From: an uncultured Alphaproteobacteria bacterium
Lineage (GTDB): Bacteria > Pseudomonadota > Alphaproteobacteria > Caulobacterales > Aquidulcibacteraceae
NCBI GenBank assembly: GCA_902826245.1
Contig: CADEEA010000002.1
Location: forward strand, 1-64,000
DNA length: 64,000 nucleotides
Reading direction: 5' to 3'
Shown in pieces: positions 43,679-52,730 of this stretch. Made by a program: the position numbers and the translations under genes. Positions within the stretch are counted from its first letter, which is position 1; each line of letters opens with the position of its first letter. The notes under the pieces were generated by a model, which saw only the letters and a program-made list of their open reading frames with translations, had not been told where the DNA came from and made no database searches.

Positions 43679-44806
43679 ATGAAGATACGCGCGGCTGTGC
43701 TTGAAGATATGGGACGAGCCCTGCCTTATGCGGCGACGCGCCCGTTGACGATCTGTGATGTCGAACTGGCGCCGCCCGGCCCGAACGAAGTACTGGTGAA
43801 AATAGCCGCGGCGGGCCTTTGTCACTCGGACTTGTCCGTGATCGACGGATCGCGGCCCCGCCCGACGCCCATGGTGCTCGGCCACGAAGCCTCCGCCATC
43901 GTGGTCAAGCCCGGGGCCGACGTCGACGAGTTCCGCGAAGGCGATCACGTTGTACTCATCTTCGTGCCCAGCTGCGGGCGCTGCGCGCCGTGCAGCGTGG
44001 GCCGCCCCGCGCTTTGCGAGCCTGGCGCAGCGGCGAACGCAGCCGGCTCACTCGTGTCCGGCGCGCGCCGCTTGTCGCGAGACGGGACGCCCCTTCATCA
44101 TCACCTGGGCGTCGCCGCCTTCGCCGAGTATGCCACCGTTTCGCGGCGCTCTCTGGTCAGGATCGACCAGGACTTGCCCCTCGACATCGCGGCGCTGTTC
44201 GGCTGCGCGGTGCTGACCGGCGTGGGCGCTGTCGTCAACACAGCTAGGGTTTCGCCCGGCGCGACGATCGCCGTGGTTGGCCTCGGCGGCGTTGGCCTTT
44301 CGGCCCTGCTCGGCGCCGTCGCCGCCGGCGCGGGGCGGATCCTCGCAATCGACGTGGCGGAGGACAAACTTCGCTTCGCCTCCGAACTTGGCGCAACCGA
44401 TATATTCTCGGCAACAGATTCCGATACGGTTGACAAGATTCGTGACGCAACAGGAGGCGGCGTTGACATCGCCTTCGAATTCGCAGGCTCGATAACCGCG
44501 CTCTCCCTCGCCTACGCGATCACCCGACGCGGCGGTGACACTGTGACGGCCGGGTTGCCCGCGCCCAACGCGATGTTCTCAATCCCCGCCGTGACCTTGG
44601 CGGCCGAGGAGCGGACTGTGAGGGGCAGCTATATCGGCGCCGCCGTACCCTCTCGCGACCTGCCGCGCTATCTGTCGCTCTTCCGCCGCGGCCGCCTGCC
44701 CGTCGATCGGCTTCTCACCCACCGACTGAACCTAGACGCCATCAACGCTGGGTTCGATCGTTTGCGTGAAGGTCGCGCGATCCGTCAAGTGGTGCGTTTC
44801 CCCTAA
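43679..44806 (+). CDS. Zinc-dependent alcohol dehydrogenase (class III-like MDR)
   Basis: A 375-residue medium-chain dehydrogenase. The catalytic zinc site is seen in 'AAGLCHSDLSVIDG' and 'MVLGHEASAIVVKPG'. The structural zinc cysteines are in 'SCGRCAPCSVGRPALCEPG', and the NAD-binding fold is 'AVVGLGGVGLSALLGAV'. It should interconvert an alcohol and an aldehyde/ketone with NAD(H). It follows the broken CocE-like gene by about 40 nt on the same strand, suggesting a former catabolic operon. Confidence 0.9.
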   Translation: MKIRAAVLEDMGRALPYAATRPLTICDVELAPPGPNEVLVKIAAAGLCHSDLSVIDGSRPRPTPMVLGHEASAIVVKPGADVDEFREGDHVVLIFVPSCGRCAPCSVGRPALCEPGAAANAAGSLVSGARRLSRDGTPLHHHLGVAAFAEYATVSRRSLVRIDQDLPLDIAALFGCAVLTGVGAVVNTARVSPGATIAVVGLGGVGLSALLGAVAAGAGRILAIDVAEDKLRFASELGATDIFSATDSDTVDKIRDATGGGVDIAFEFAGSITALSLAYAITRRGGDTVTAGLPAPNAMFSIPAVTLAAEERTVRGSYIGAAVPSRDLPRYLSLFRRGRLPVDRLLTHRLNLDAINAGFDRLREGRAIRQVVRFP

Positions 44807-45033
44807 AGAACTCCGGCGCAAGAGCGCTGCCAGAAAACAGAGGCGCCCTATGCCAGAATTGCCGTCGGCTCACCGCAGATTGGCGCCCAAAAGAAATCGA
44901 TGCGCAGGTGCGGAGTTGGTTGCGGGAAGCTTATTTCGCCGCGGGAGAATCAGAGTAGCGCGTCATCAACTTGACGCCAAAACATCGAACCGCGCTAAAT
45001 GGAAGCTTCGTGTCGCAACGCGGTCCCGCACGC
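44807..45033 (+). other. Intergenic stretch with a possible protein remnant
   Basis: No complete gene is visible. In one forward frame (about 44840-44957) the sequence reads like the C-terminal end of a protein ('DWRPKEIDAQVRSWLREAY') ending at TAG, without a start codon. It may be a fragment left by the same rearrangements that damaged neighbouring genes. The family is not recognised. Confidence 0.25.
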
Positions 45034-45554
45034 TCAGCTCTTTTCTCGCTCGTCGCGTGCGGCGCTCTGCAATTTGTTGAGATGGTCCCGCAGGCGGGCC
45101 ACGAGCGCCGACAGCGTGGACAATTCCTTTTCGGTAAATTCCTCAAAGCAGTCCGTTTCGATCGCACGTGAAACGGCCAGAAACTCCTCGACCCTGCCAT
45201 GCGCATGCGGGCTTAAGAAAACACACCAGGCGCGCCGGTCTTTAGGTTCGGTGCGCCGTTCAACAAGCCCCCCACTTCCAAACGATCGATCATTTGACCG
45301 ATTGCCGGCCGGCTGACTTCGAGCAGTTCTGCGAGTTGCGTTTGAGTGAGGCCATCTTGCCGGTAAAGATAAGCAAGCACGCGCCAACTGGCTCCGCTTA
45401 GGCCATCGGCGCTCAGCCGCGTATCGTAAGTTATTCGCAGCAGGCGCGTGACATCCGCCAGGGCAAAGCCCAGCAGCGCGCGTGGCGATAAAGCCGCACT
45501 CGTCGAAACGCCCGCCTGCACGCCGGGTCTAGCGCTTGCAGGTCGGCGCGACAT
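45034..45554 (-). pseudogene. MarR-family regulator, frameshifted
   Basis: Two overlapping minus-strand frames form one MarR protein. The first (ATG 45554) gives 'GASWRVLAYLYRQDGLTQTQ' and 'LLEVSRPAIGQMIDRLEVGG'; the second continues 'LVERRTEPKDRRAWCVFLSP' and ends at 45034. They meet at a run of six G (minus strand, around 45266-45271). A seventh G would restore 'DRLEVGGLVERRTEP'. The winged-helix beta wing and dimerisation helices are lost from the first frame. It is paralogous to the MarR protein at 39264 and divergent from the TonB receptor gene. Confidence 0.8.
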
Positions 45555-45630
45555 ATGTAAACGTCCTCATTGTAATGATCTTTAATAACCTCGGTCGCCG
45601 GGCGCGAACCGAGGACGAGGGGGGATTGTC
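45555..45630. promoter_or_regulatory. Divergent promoter/operator region between second marR and TonB receptor gene
   Basis: This AT-richer 76-bp gap holds CATTGTAATG at 45568-45577, similar to the core of the inverted repeat at 40830-40850. TTTAATAA lies beyond it, and GAGGGGGG precedes the receptor ATG. Control of the receptor by the neighbouring MarR protein is plausible; since that gene is frameshifted, expression may now be constitutive. Confidence 0.45.
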
Positions 45631-48318
45631 ATGAAGAGATTGTCAACACTTGCGCTCCTGTCTGGCGCATCGCTGGCGGCGTTTGGCGCGCTCAGTCCGG
45701 CGATTGCGCAGGATGACCCAGAGACATCCGACGAAATCGTTGTGACGGCCACCGGCCGCCAGGCAGCGCTGCAGGACGTTCCCTTGGCGGTAACCGCGGT
45801 CAGCGGCGAGCAACTTGAAAATGCCGGCGTCCAGGATTTGCGCGACCTCACCCAATTGGCGCCCTCGTTTGAAATGGGCACTGGGCAATCGAGCGCGGCC
45901 ACCACCGCGCGCATCCGCGGCATCGGCACCGGCGGCGACAATGTCGGCTTCGAGAACGCAGTTGGTATCTTCATCGACGGCGTCTATCGCGCGCGCGCTG
46001 GTGCTGCGCTCGCCGACCTGCCCGATATGGAACGCGTCGAAATCCTGCGCGGGCCGCAAGGCACGCTGTTCGGCCGGAACACTTCGGCTGGCGCAGTCAG
46101 CGTCGTGACCGCCTCGCCGGAGTTCGAGCCGGGGATGTATTTGGAGGGCCTTGCGGCTTTCGATGACCTTGAGGAAGTCGGCGCCCGCGCAGGCGTCAAT
46201 ATTCCGGTCAGCGACAGCCTTGCATTTTCCTTTGACGCCTCGATCCGCGCACGTGACGGTTACGTCACCGACCTCATTTCTGGCGAGGACATCAACACGA
46301 GCGACCGCTGGTTCGCCCGCGGCCAAGCGCTTTGGGACATCAGCAACACGGCGTCGCTCCGCGTGATCGTGGACGCGAGCGAAGCGGACGAAGTGTGCTG
46401 CGGGGTTACACCGTTCATCTATGGTTCGACGCAGGGTGCGATCAACGCCATCGTCACCGGCGGAGCCGTAACGTCGCCGACGGGGCTCACTATTGCAACG
46501 CCCGCCATCAATCCCGAAGGGCGCGGTATGACAGTGTCGCCAAGCTCTGCTGGCCTGCCCTCGCTCGGCCCGGGGCTTCCCGCGCAGCCTGGCACGCCGC
46601 GCCGTGATCTGAGCGACGTAACCGAGGATTTCGGCGTCTCGGCACAGCTTGATTGGGATTTAGGCGGCATCCACCTCACGTCGATCACCGCCTATCGCGA
46701 TTGGCAACAGACGCGCGGGCAAGACATAGACTTCAACTATCTCGACATCGCCTATCGCGATGGTGTGGTCGTTGGCGTGGAAAACTTCACGCAGGAAATC
46801 CGACTTCAAGGCGAGTACGGGCGCGTTAACTGGCTTGCCGGCCTGTTCTATTCGGACGAAACAGTCATCAACAACGATCGCATTCGTATCGGCGCGCAAG
46901 CCAACCTGTTCGCCAACGCCTTGGCTCAAGGCGGTACTGCGCCGCTGGCGGCGATTGGCGGCCCTGCAGGGGGCTGCCAGTTGTTTGATTCCGGCGCGCC
47001 CGGCGCAGAGCCCGATGCGATTCCATCGTTCTTCTATTGCGCCAGCGACAATCCCGCGACGCCTTTGGTGTTTGATCCCAACCCCGCTCTCGCGTCATTC
47101 TATCTCAGCGGCTACACCGCCGGCGACGGCCAGCAACGCGACGACTGGCAGGCTGACGGCCAAAGCCTCTCTGCTTTCACGCACAACGAAATCAGCCTCA
47201 CGGACCGCCTCATGCTGACCGTCGGCGCGCGCTTCACGCACGAGACAAAGGAAGTGACCGCCGATCTCAACTCTGTAGCGCCTGCCTGCGATGCAATGCG
47301 CGCCATCGAGATCGGTACAGATCCCTTCATTGGCGGCGCAGCGGACGGCGTCGGCTTGATCGAAGTGCTGCAGTCGAGCGCAACGGCCGGCGGACTCATG
47401 AACATCGCCTGCAGCCCAGCGGTCAATCCGATCGCCAACGGACAGTGGGCCGGCGACAGTGAAGAGAACGAGTGGGGCGGGACAGTCTCGCTTGCCTACG
47501 AACTTTCCGAAGACGCGATGCTCTATGGTAGCTACTCGCGGGGCTATAAGGCGGGCGGCTACAATCTTGACCGTCAGGGCTTCTTCATGCGCCCCGACAC
47601 CACGAGCGCCGCGAGCCTCAACATCGAGCAGACCCATTTCGATCCCGAGTTCACCGACGCATATGAAATCGGTCTAAAGTCCACGCTGTTCGATGGGACG
47701 ACGACGCTTAATCTGTCGGCGTTCTACCAGCAGATTCATGACTACCAGCTCAACGCGTTCAACGGGTTCAACTTCATCACCCGCAACGTGCCGGAGATGA
47801 TCTCGCAGGGCGCCGAACTTGAATTGGCGACGCATCCGATCGAAGGGCTGACAATCAGCGGCGGACTGACCTACACGGACGCCTATTTCGATAGCGAGGT
47901 GCGTTTCAACCCGTTGACCGCCGGGCTGGGCGCCGCTGACCCGAACGCCGTGTTCGAAGGCCAACCACTGGCGTTGTCGCCGGAATGGACCGCCACCACC
48001 GCGATCGCGTACGAAATGCCTTTGAGCGGCGACATCCGGGCGCTGTTCTATCTCGATGGCCGCTGGAACAGCGAGTATCGCACCCAGACCCTGGGCCGGG
48101 ATCCGCTGGGCCGCACCGACAACGAAGCGTTCGCCATCTTCAACGGGCGCATCGGCGTCGGCCCCGAGGACGAGCGCTGGTCGGTCGAATTCTGGGGCCG
48201 CAACCTGACCGACGAATTCTATTATGTCGGGTCCTTCCAGGCGACGCTGCAGAACACATACGTCATCTATCCCAGCGAGCCGCAGACATACGGCGTCACG
48301 TTGCGCGCGCGCTACTGA
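45631..48318 (+). CDS. TonB-dependent outer-membrane receptor
   Basis: An 895-residue receptor: signal peptide ('FGALSPAIAQDDPE'), a TonB-box-like 'DEIVVTATGRQ', a plug domain (about 45-165, 'VPLAVTAVSGEQL', 'RIRGIGTGGDN', 'EILRGPQGTLFGRNTSAGAV') and a 22-strand barrel ending in an aromatic residue ('GVTLRARY'). Such receptors import substrates using the proton-motive force; this subtype is common in sphingomonads and Caulobacterales for aromatic, steroid or glycan uptake. It follows the MarR operator and precedes a strong terminator. Ligand unknown. Confidence 0.92.
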   Translation: MKRLSTLALLSGASLAAFGALSPAIAQDDPETSDEIVVTATGRQAALQDVPLAVTAVSGEQLENAGVQDLRDLTQLAPSFEMGTGQSSAATTARIRGIGTGGDNVGFENAVGIFIDGVYRARAGAALADLPDMERVEILRGPQGTLFGRNTSAGAVSVVTASPEFEPGMYLEGLAAFDDLEEVGARAGVNIPVSDSLAFSFDASIRARDGYVTDLISGEDINTSDRWFARGQALWDISNTASLRVIVDASEADEVCCGVTPFIYGSTQGAINAIVTGGAVTSPTGLTIATPAINPEGRGMTVSPSSAGLPSLGPGLPAQPGTPRRDLSDVTEDFGVSAQLDWDLGGIHLTSITAYRDWQQTRGQDIDFNYLDIAYRDGVVVGVENFTQEIRLQGEYGRVNWLAGLFYSDETVINNDRIRIGAQANLFANALAQGGTAPLAAIGGPAGGCQLFDSGAPGAEPDAIPSFFYCASDNPATPLVFDPNPALASFYLSGYTAGDGQQRDDWQADGQSLSAFTHNEISLTDRLMLTVGARFTHETKEVTADLNSVAPACDAMRAIEIGTDPFIGGAADGVGLIEVLQSSATAGGLMNIACSPAVNPIANGQWAGDSEENEWGGTVSLAYELSEDAMLYGSYSRGYKAGGYNLDRQGFFMRPDTTSAASLNIEQTHFDPEFTDAYEIGLKSTLFDGTTTLNLSAFYQQIHDYQLNAFNGFNFITRNVPEMISQGAELELATHPIEGLTISGGLTYTDAYFDSEVRFNPLTAGLGAADPNAVFEGQPLALSPEWTATTAIAYEMPLSGDIRALFYLDGRWNSEYRTQTLGRDPLGRTDNEAFAIFNGRIGVGPEDERWSVEFWGRNLTDEFYYVGSFQATLQNTYVIYPSEPQTYGVTLRARY

Positions 48319-48397
48319 CGTTCCCCCCTTCAGTCGCCTCCCGCGGCTGATACACACGACGCGGAGCGCCCTCCCAGGCCGACGCGTTCGCTTCAAA

Positions 48398-48430
48398 ACC
48401 CCGGTCCCTTGTGGGCCGGGGTCTTTTTTT
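48398..48430 (+). terminator. Intrinsic terminator of the TonB receptor gene
   Basis: ACCCCGG(T)CCC and GGG(C)CCGGGGT form an 11-bp GC-rich stem with a short TTGT loop, followed by CTTTTTTT. It lies about 80 bp after the receptor stop and closes the cargo block. Confidence 0.85.
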
Positions 48431-49003
48431 GGCCCGCACGCTCTGGCCAAGCCGCCGACCTGTCAAGAGCGCGGTCGCAGAGCGCGGTCGCGGGCTCCTC
48501 AGCGGCATGGCCAAGCACTGAGCATAGCCACGAATATCAAGGGCCAGCCGAGGATATGCTTGCCGCCGCAGCGCGCCGACACCGGCTGCGAGGCGGAAAG
48601 CGGCGCGGCGAGAGAATCGCGCGAGCTGCGCGACCCGGTCTTCGTGCGCCCGCATGCGCAAGGTAAGCTGGCCGATCCCTAGGATGTCCAGGGTCGGAAA
48701 TCTACCGACCTTCAAGGTCAGCTTTGCGCACTCAGGGCGGGAAGGGCAGCTATTGGCCTGCGTCCACACGACGCCTAGTGCTAACAAGACAACGGAACTC
48801 GTATCGCAACGGCCCGAGTTTTTTTCATTGCGTTCTCCAGCTACGCATAGCGTACGAGCCCTCTCTGACCCAATCTGGCGCGCGGCGCCTTATGATCGAT
48901 CAAGATCGGCGCTTACCGGTTGCGGACGGCCCCACTGGCGCGGCTGCCGATCGCAGGTTTGCGCTGCACGCGCCGGGCGCATCACAACTCGCACGACACG
49001 CCA
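48431..49003. other. Non-coding stretch between cargo block and ParB-like gene
   Basis: About 570 bp without a supportable gene. It contains a 13-bp tandem duplication (AGAGCGCGGTCGC at 48466-48478 and 48479-48491). A long frame continuous with the ParB-like gene exists but has no ribosome binding site or family similarity in this part. The promoter of the ParB-like gene probably lies in the second half. Confidence 0.4.
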
Positions 49004-49004
49004 T

Positions 49005-49059
49005 GCCGGGCGAAATCGCCCGGCGCGATAGTCGCGTACGGGCGATCGGAGAAATCGCC
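49005..49059 (+). promoter_or_regulatory. Structured leader sequestering the ribosome binding site of the ParB-like gene
   Basis: GCCGGGCGA (49005-49013) pairs perfectly with TCGCCCGGC (49016-49024). A second hairpin, GGCGAT (49041-49046) with ATCGCC (49054-49059), encloses the only Shine-Dalgarno (GGAGA) in its loop and ends directly at the ATG at 49060. This could modulate translation, or the palindromes could be DNA sites bound by the ParB-like protein. Confidence 0.5.
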
Positions 49060-50916
49060 ATGACTGCAATCACGATGATTCCGCTCTCGAAGCTGATCGA
49101 GAGCGAGGACAACGTGCGCCGCACCAACCGCAAGGGCGGGATCGCCGAACTCAGTGCCAGCATTCACAGCCACGGCTTGCTTACCTCGCTCGTCGTTCGC
49201 GAAGCCGACAAGGGAAAATTCGCCGTCATCGCCGGCGGACGTCGCCTGCGCGCATTGCGGTATCTCGCCAAGGCCAAGCTGATCGAACGCAATGCGCCGA
49301 TCCCCTGCCGCATCATCTCCGAAGGAAATGCGACCGAACTTTCTCTGGCTGAAAACTCGAACCGCCTCGACACCCCGCCTGCCGACGAGATTTTGGCTTT
49401 TGCCAAACTGGCCGAGGATGGAGACGGGCCAGAGGCGATTGCCGGGCGCTTCGGCGTTTCACCCCTGCATGTGGCGCGGCGGCTCAAGCTCGCTCGCGTT
49501 TCGCCCCGCCTGATCGAGGCGCTGCGCAAGGACGAGATCAATCTCGACCAACTCGCAGCGCTCGCCTTCACCGACGATCACGCCGCACAGGAAACCGCGT
49601 TCTTCGATGGTCCTGAGTGGGCGCGCACGCCGGAGCGTCTCAAAGCACAGGTCACACAGGCCCACGTGCTGGAAACCGACAAGCTCGCCCGCTTCGTCGG
49701 CACTGAGGCGTATCAGACCGAAGGCGGCGTGGTCGTGTCCGACCTCTTCACGGAAGCGGACGACGACAGCATCATTTGGCTGGCGGATCGCGATCTTCTC
49801 ACCCGCTTGGCGGAAGCCAAACTGACGCCGATCGTAGACGAAGTTCGCGGCGAAGGCTGGGCTTGGGCCGAGATCGCCATCGACGGTGTAGCCTGGACTC
49901 AATTCCCGGAGCGTGTCCGTGAGCGCCGCCGCGAACTCAGCGCGGAAGAAGCGCCCGAGCAAGAGCGTCTTTACGCGACGCTGGATGAAACCGAGGACGA
50001 AGCCGAGATCGAGAAGATCGAAGCAGCGATCGACGCGCTTGCTTCATCGGGTTGGCAGCCGGCCGAAGTTGCTCTGGCCGGCGCGATCATCACCTTGGCG
50101 CATGACGGCTCACCAAAGGTGGAGCGCGGCCTCGTTCGCGCCGATGACGTGAAGGCGCTGAAAGCACTCCGGCGCAAGCTCGCCAAGCCCGATGTCGAAG
50201 CTGGCGAAGAAAATGGCGCTAGCGTTGCAGCAGCCGCGCCAAGATCACGCATTCCAGCCAAGCTGGTCGATGAACTCCTGGCGCATAAGACGCTAGCCCT
50301 GCGCGCAGAACTTGCCGCCAAGCCGGACTTGGCGTTGCGGTTGCTCGTCTTCACCCTGGCGTGCGACGCCATTGAGCCGCCTTGGCGCAAATCCTCATGC
50401 CTTAATGTCCGCGTTGAGGATATTGATGTGTCGCGCTCAATCGTGCGCTGTGAAAGCCGCGCCGCCGACACATACAATTCCGAACTCGAAAGCTGGAAGC
50501 CGATGCTTCCTAGCGATCCAGAAGCGCTGTGGGCGTTCATGCGCGGCGATCAAGAGACTCTGCTCAAGCTGCTGGCCGTCCTGATTGCGCCCGGCATCGA
50601 CCTTCGGACGACGCCGAACGGCGATCAATCTTCCTTCCGCATTGGCGACGTTATGGCCGCGGCGATCGGGCTCGATATGAGCGCCTGGTGGTCCGCCACG
50701 CCGGAGAGCTTGTTCGAGCACGTGCGCAAGGATGTGATCCTCGATGCGATGATCGAGGTGAAGCCCACGCTCGACCGGGCCAAGCTCGAAAAGATGTCGA
50801 AGGCCGAACTTGTCTCCCGCGCCAAGCGCATCTTCAAAGGCAGCTCATGGCTGCCCGAGCCGTTGCGCACGCATCCGTCACCATTGGCGCCCGTCACGGC
50901 GATCGCCGCCGAGTAA
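49060..50916 (+). CDS. ParB/RepB/Spo0J-family protein
   Basis: A 618-residue DNA-binding protein. The N-terminal ParB domain (about 1-100) contains 'IPLSKLIESEDNVRRTNRK', 'LLTSLVVREADKGKFAVIAG' (the ParB C-box-like GGRR follows) and 'CRIISEGNATELSLAEN'. A KorB-like helix-turn-helix follows ('AIAGRFGVSPLHVARRLKLA'), then a long, partly acidic C-terminal region. ATG at 49060 is supported by GGAGA and by the start of conservation. Large ParB-like proteins without a ParA partner are common in ICE backbones; a role in maintenance or transfer is assumed. Confidence 0.88.
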   Translation: MTAITMIPLSKLIESEDNVRRTNRKGGIAELSASIHSHGLLTSLVVREADKGKFAVIAGGRRLRALRYLAKAKLIERNAPIPCRIISEGNATELSLAENSNRLDTPPADEILAFAKLAEDGDGPEAIAGRFGVSPLHVARRLKLARVSPRLIEALRKDEINLDQLAALAFTDDHAAQETAFFDGPEWARTPERLKAQVTQAHVLETDKLARFVGTEAYQTEGGVVVSDLFTEADDDSIIWLADRDLLTRLAEAKLTPIVDEVRGEGWAWAEIAIDGVAWTQFPERVRERRRELSAEEAPEQERLYATLDETEDEAEIEKIEAAIDALASSGWQPAEVALAGAIITLAHDGSPKVERGLVRADDVKALKALRRKLAKPDVEAGEENGASVAAAAPRSRIPAKLVDELLAHKTLALRAELAAKPDLALRLLVFTLACDAIEPPWRKSSCLNVRVEDIDVSRSIVRCESRAADTYNSELESWKPMLPSDPEALWAFMRGDQETLLKLLAVLIAPGIDLRTTPNGDQSSFRIGDVMAAAIGLDMSAWWSATPESLFEHVRKDVILDAMIEVKPTLDRAKLEKMSKAELVSRAKRIFKGSSWLPEPLRTHPSPLAPVTAIAAE

Positions 50917-50928
50917 AGCAACAGCCAC

Positions 50929-50959
50929 CCCGGTCGAAGGTCAGATTCCTTCGGCCGGG
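50929..50959 (+). terminator. Hairpin after the ParB-like gene
   Basis: CCGGTCGAAGG and CCTTCGGCCGG form an 11-12 bp stem (one G-U pair) around a 7-nt TCAGATT loop, 12 nt after the stop at 50916. No T run follows, so it may be a Rho-assisted terminator or an RNA-stabilising structure. Confidence 0.45.
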
Positions 50960-51213
50960 CGCATCGATGCAGCCTTGCCGGTGCAACTGAACGTTTCCCC
51001 CAAACGCCGCCACATCGGACATCGCCTCAGCCCTCTCCGCTCCTGGTCCTGTTTCCTCGCACACGGGCGGTCGCCCGCAAGGGGCAAGCCTAGCGGGCGT
51101 GTCCCACGCCCCCTTGCGCGCGCCCTCATTCCCGCATGCGCGTGCACGTCCCACCGCGGGGAGAGGCCCCACGGGCAATCGCCGGAAATCTCCGGCGCAA
51201 TGGGAGAAGACAA
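50960..51213 (+). other. Leader region of the SSB-like gene
   Basis: About 250 bp without a gene. Just before the SSB-like start, GCCGGA and TCCGGC (51181-51196) form a perfect 6-bp stem with a 4-nt loop, followed by TGGGAGAAG as ribosome binding site. Upstream there is only GC-rich sequence in which I see no protein similarity. Confidence 0.35.
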
Positions 51214-51573
51214 ATGTTTCGCTTCACACTGCAAGGCCGCATTGGCCGCATCGACCAAGTCAAAGGCACCAGCGCCATCGTCCGCGTTTCCGTCGCCGCC
51301 GATCGGCTTGTCGAAGGCCAAGACGGCCAATGGACCAAGACCGAATGGCTCTCCGCCGTCTCGTTCGACCGCGCCTTCAACGAGAAGATGCTGGTTGAAC
51401 TCGAGGTTGGCCAATCCGTCACGCTCGACGGACGCATCGAGCCCAAGAAGCGCCAGGTCGGCGACATCAACATCTACGACCAGTCCTTCGTCATCACCGG
51501 CTTCCAGCGCCTGTCGAAGCCCAAGGCCAACGGCAAAGCCAAGCCGGCGCAACCCGCCGAAGCCGCAGCCTGA
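51214..51573 (+). CDS. SSB-like OB-fold single-stranded DNA-binding protein
   Basis: A 119-residue protein with an OB-fold pattern resembling SSB: 'RIGRIDQVKGTSAIVRVSVA', 'KTEWLSAVSFDRAFNEKM', 'VELEVGQSVTLDGRIEPKK' and 'DQSFVITGFQRLS', then a short Lys/Pro/Ala tail. ATG at 51214 has GGGAGAAG in front; the longer frame has no support. It could coat transferred single-stranded DNA or protect it on entry. It is the first of a run of transfer-related genes on the plus strand. Confidence 0.7.
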   Translation: MFRFTLQGRIGRIDQVKGTSAIVRVSVAADRLVEGQDGQWTKTEWLSAVSFDRAFNEKMLVELEVGQSVTLDGRIEPKKRQVGDINIYDQSFVITGFQRLSKPKANGKAKPAQPAEAAA

Positions 51574-51654
51574 TCATCACCCAATCGCGGCGTCGCCATC
51601 ACTGGCGACGCCGCTCCTGTTCAACACGCGCAAGCGCGCGATGGAGCACGTCTC

Positions 51655-52632
51655 ATGTCCCGTTCAACCAAAACATATGCGCCGCCGAAGCGCACCGCAC
51701 AGGAAGCCGCCGCCCACGTCACCGCCGAAATCGCCCGCCTGCTCGATGAGGGCGTCATGCCCTGGCGCGCGCCCTGGGATCCAAAGCGCGCCGCAGCGGC
51801 CACACCAGGTCTACCCCTTCGAGCGACGGGCGAACCCTACAGGGGCGCCAACGTCGTCTTGCTGTGGGCTTCGCAAATCACGCGCGGCTATTCCAAGCGG
51901 ACATGGGCGAGCTTTCGACAAGCGGAAGCACTGGGCGCCCATGTCCGCAAAGGTGAGAAAGCGACGCCGGTCATCTACTATGGCCAGGCGAAATCTCGCG
52001 ATGAACGAGCCCCCTTGGAGGGCGACGAAACCAAGACCTATCGCTTCCTCAAGCTCTTTCATGTCTTCAATGCGGAGCAGTTGGAGAATGTCCCCGACGG
52101 CTTCGCCATCGAGACTGCGGCCACGCCCCCGCCTCCCGCCGCAATCGACGCGTGGGCCGAGCGCGCCGAAGCGCGCGTGCGCGTCGGCGGCGCCTCGGCC
52201 TATTACGCCCCCACCACGGACACGATCCACATGCCCCCGCATGAGGCGTTTGTCAGCGAGGAACACAGGATTTCGACCTTGTGCCACGAATTAGCGCACC
52301 ACACTGGCGCCGCCCACCGCCTTGATCGTCTGCAGAACTATTTCACCGACCGCACAGCGCGCGCGAAAGAAGAAATGATAGCCGAAATTTCCGCTGCGCA
52401 GCTGGGCGCCATGATCGGCTTAAAGCCCGATCACCTCGAAGATCACGCCGCCTACATCGCCGATTGGGCGAAGCTACTCAGGGATCAGCCGCGCGCGTTT
52501 CTGTCGGCAGCCGCCAAGGCGCAGACCGCAGTGGATTGGCTGATCGAGCGCGCGGGTCCACCAAGCGCGGTTCAGGGCGAGAGTTTGCGAACTGACAATT
52601 TCGCAAATCAGGATCTCGCTTACTTAGCCTAA
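51655..52632 (+). CDS. ardC: ArdC-type antirestriction / zincin-like metalloprotease domain protein
   Basis: A 325-residue protein with an N-terminal ssDNA-binding ArdC domain ('LLDEGVMPWRAPWDPK', 'YRGANVVLLWASQ', 'GAHVRKGEKATPVIYY') and a C-terminal zincin-like domain with the zinc motif 'LCHELAHHTGAAHRL' and 'AKEEMIAEISAAQLG'. ArdC proteins protect incoming conjugative DNA from restriction in the recipient. It lies directly behind the SSB-like gene, matching early-transfer gene clusters. Confidence 0.9.
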   Translation: MSRSTKTYAPPKRTAQEAAAHVTAEIARLLDEGVMPWRAPWDPKRAAAATPGLPLRATGEPYRGANVVLLWASQITRGYSKRTWASFRQAEALGAHVRKGEKATPVIYYGQAKSRDERAPLEGDETKTYRFLKLFHVFNAEQLENVPDGFAIETAATPPPPAAIDAWAERAEARVRVGGASAYYAPTTDTIHMPPHEAFVSEEHRISTLCHELAHHTGAAHRLDRLQNYFTDRTARAKEEMIAEISAAQLGAMIGLKPDHLEDHAAYIADWAKLLRDQPRAFLSAAAKAQTAVDWLIERAGPPSAVQGESLRTDNFANQDLAYLA

Positions 52633-52730
52633 ACGGAGAGCTCTCGCCTCGCAGGCTAGCGGCCCGCCCCAAATAGGCGCGTCGCCGCACACGAAATCAG
52701 CACGGCGCCCGTCTTGCTCAATCCGCGTCC

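Noticed and set aside
48431..49059. N-terminal extension of the ParB-like protein (frame open from 48724)
   Set aside because: The extra 112 codons show no similarity or ribosome binding site and contain the hairpin leader; ATG 49060 has a clear Shine-Dalgarno and begins the conserved domain.
50810..52294. 494-codon plus-strand frame overlapping the SSB-like and ArdC genes
   Set aside because: Its translation is a Pro/Ser/Arg-rich artefact of GC-rich codons, out of frame with two genes that have clear families.
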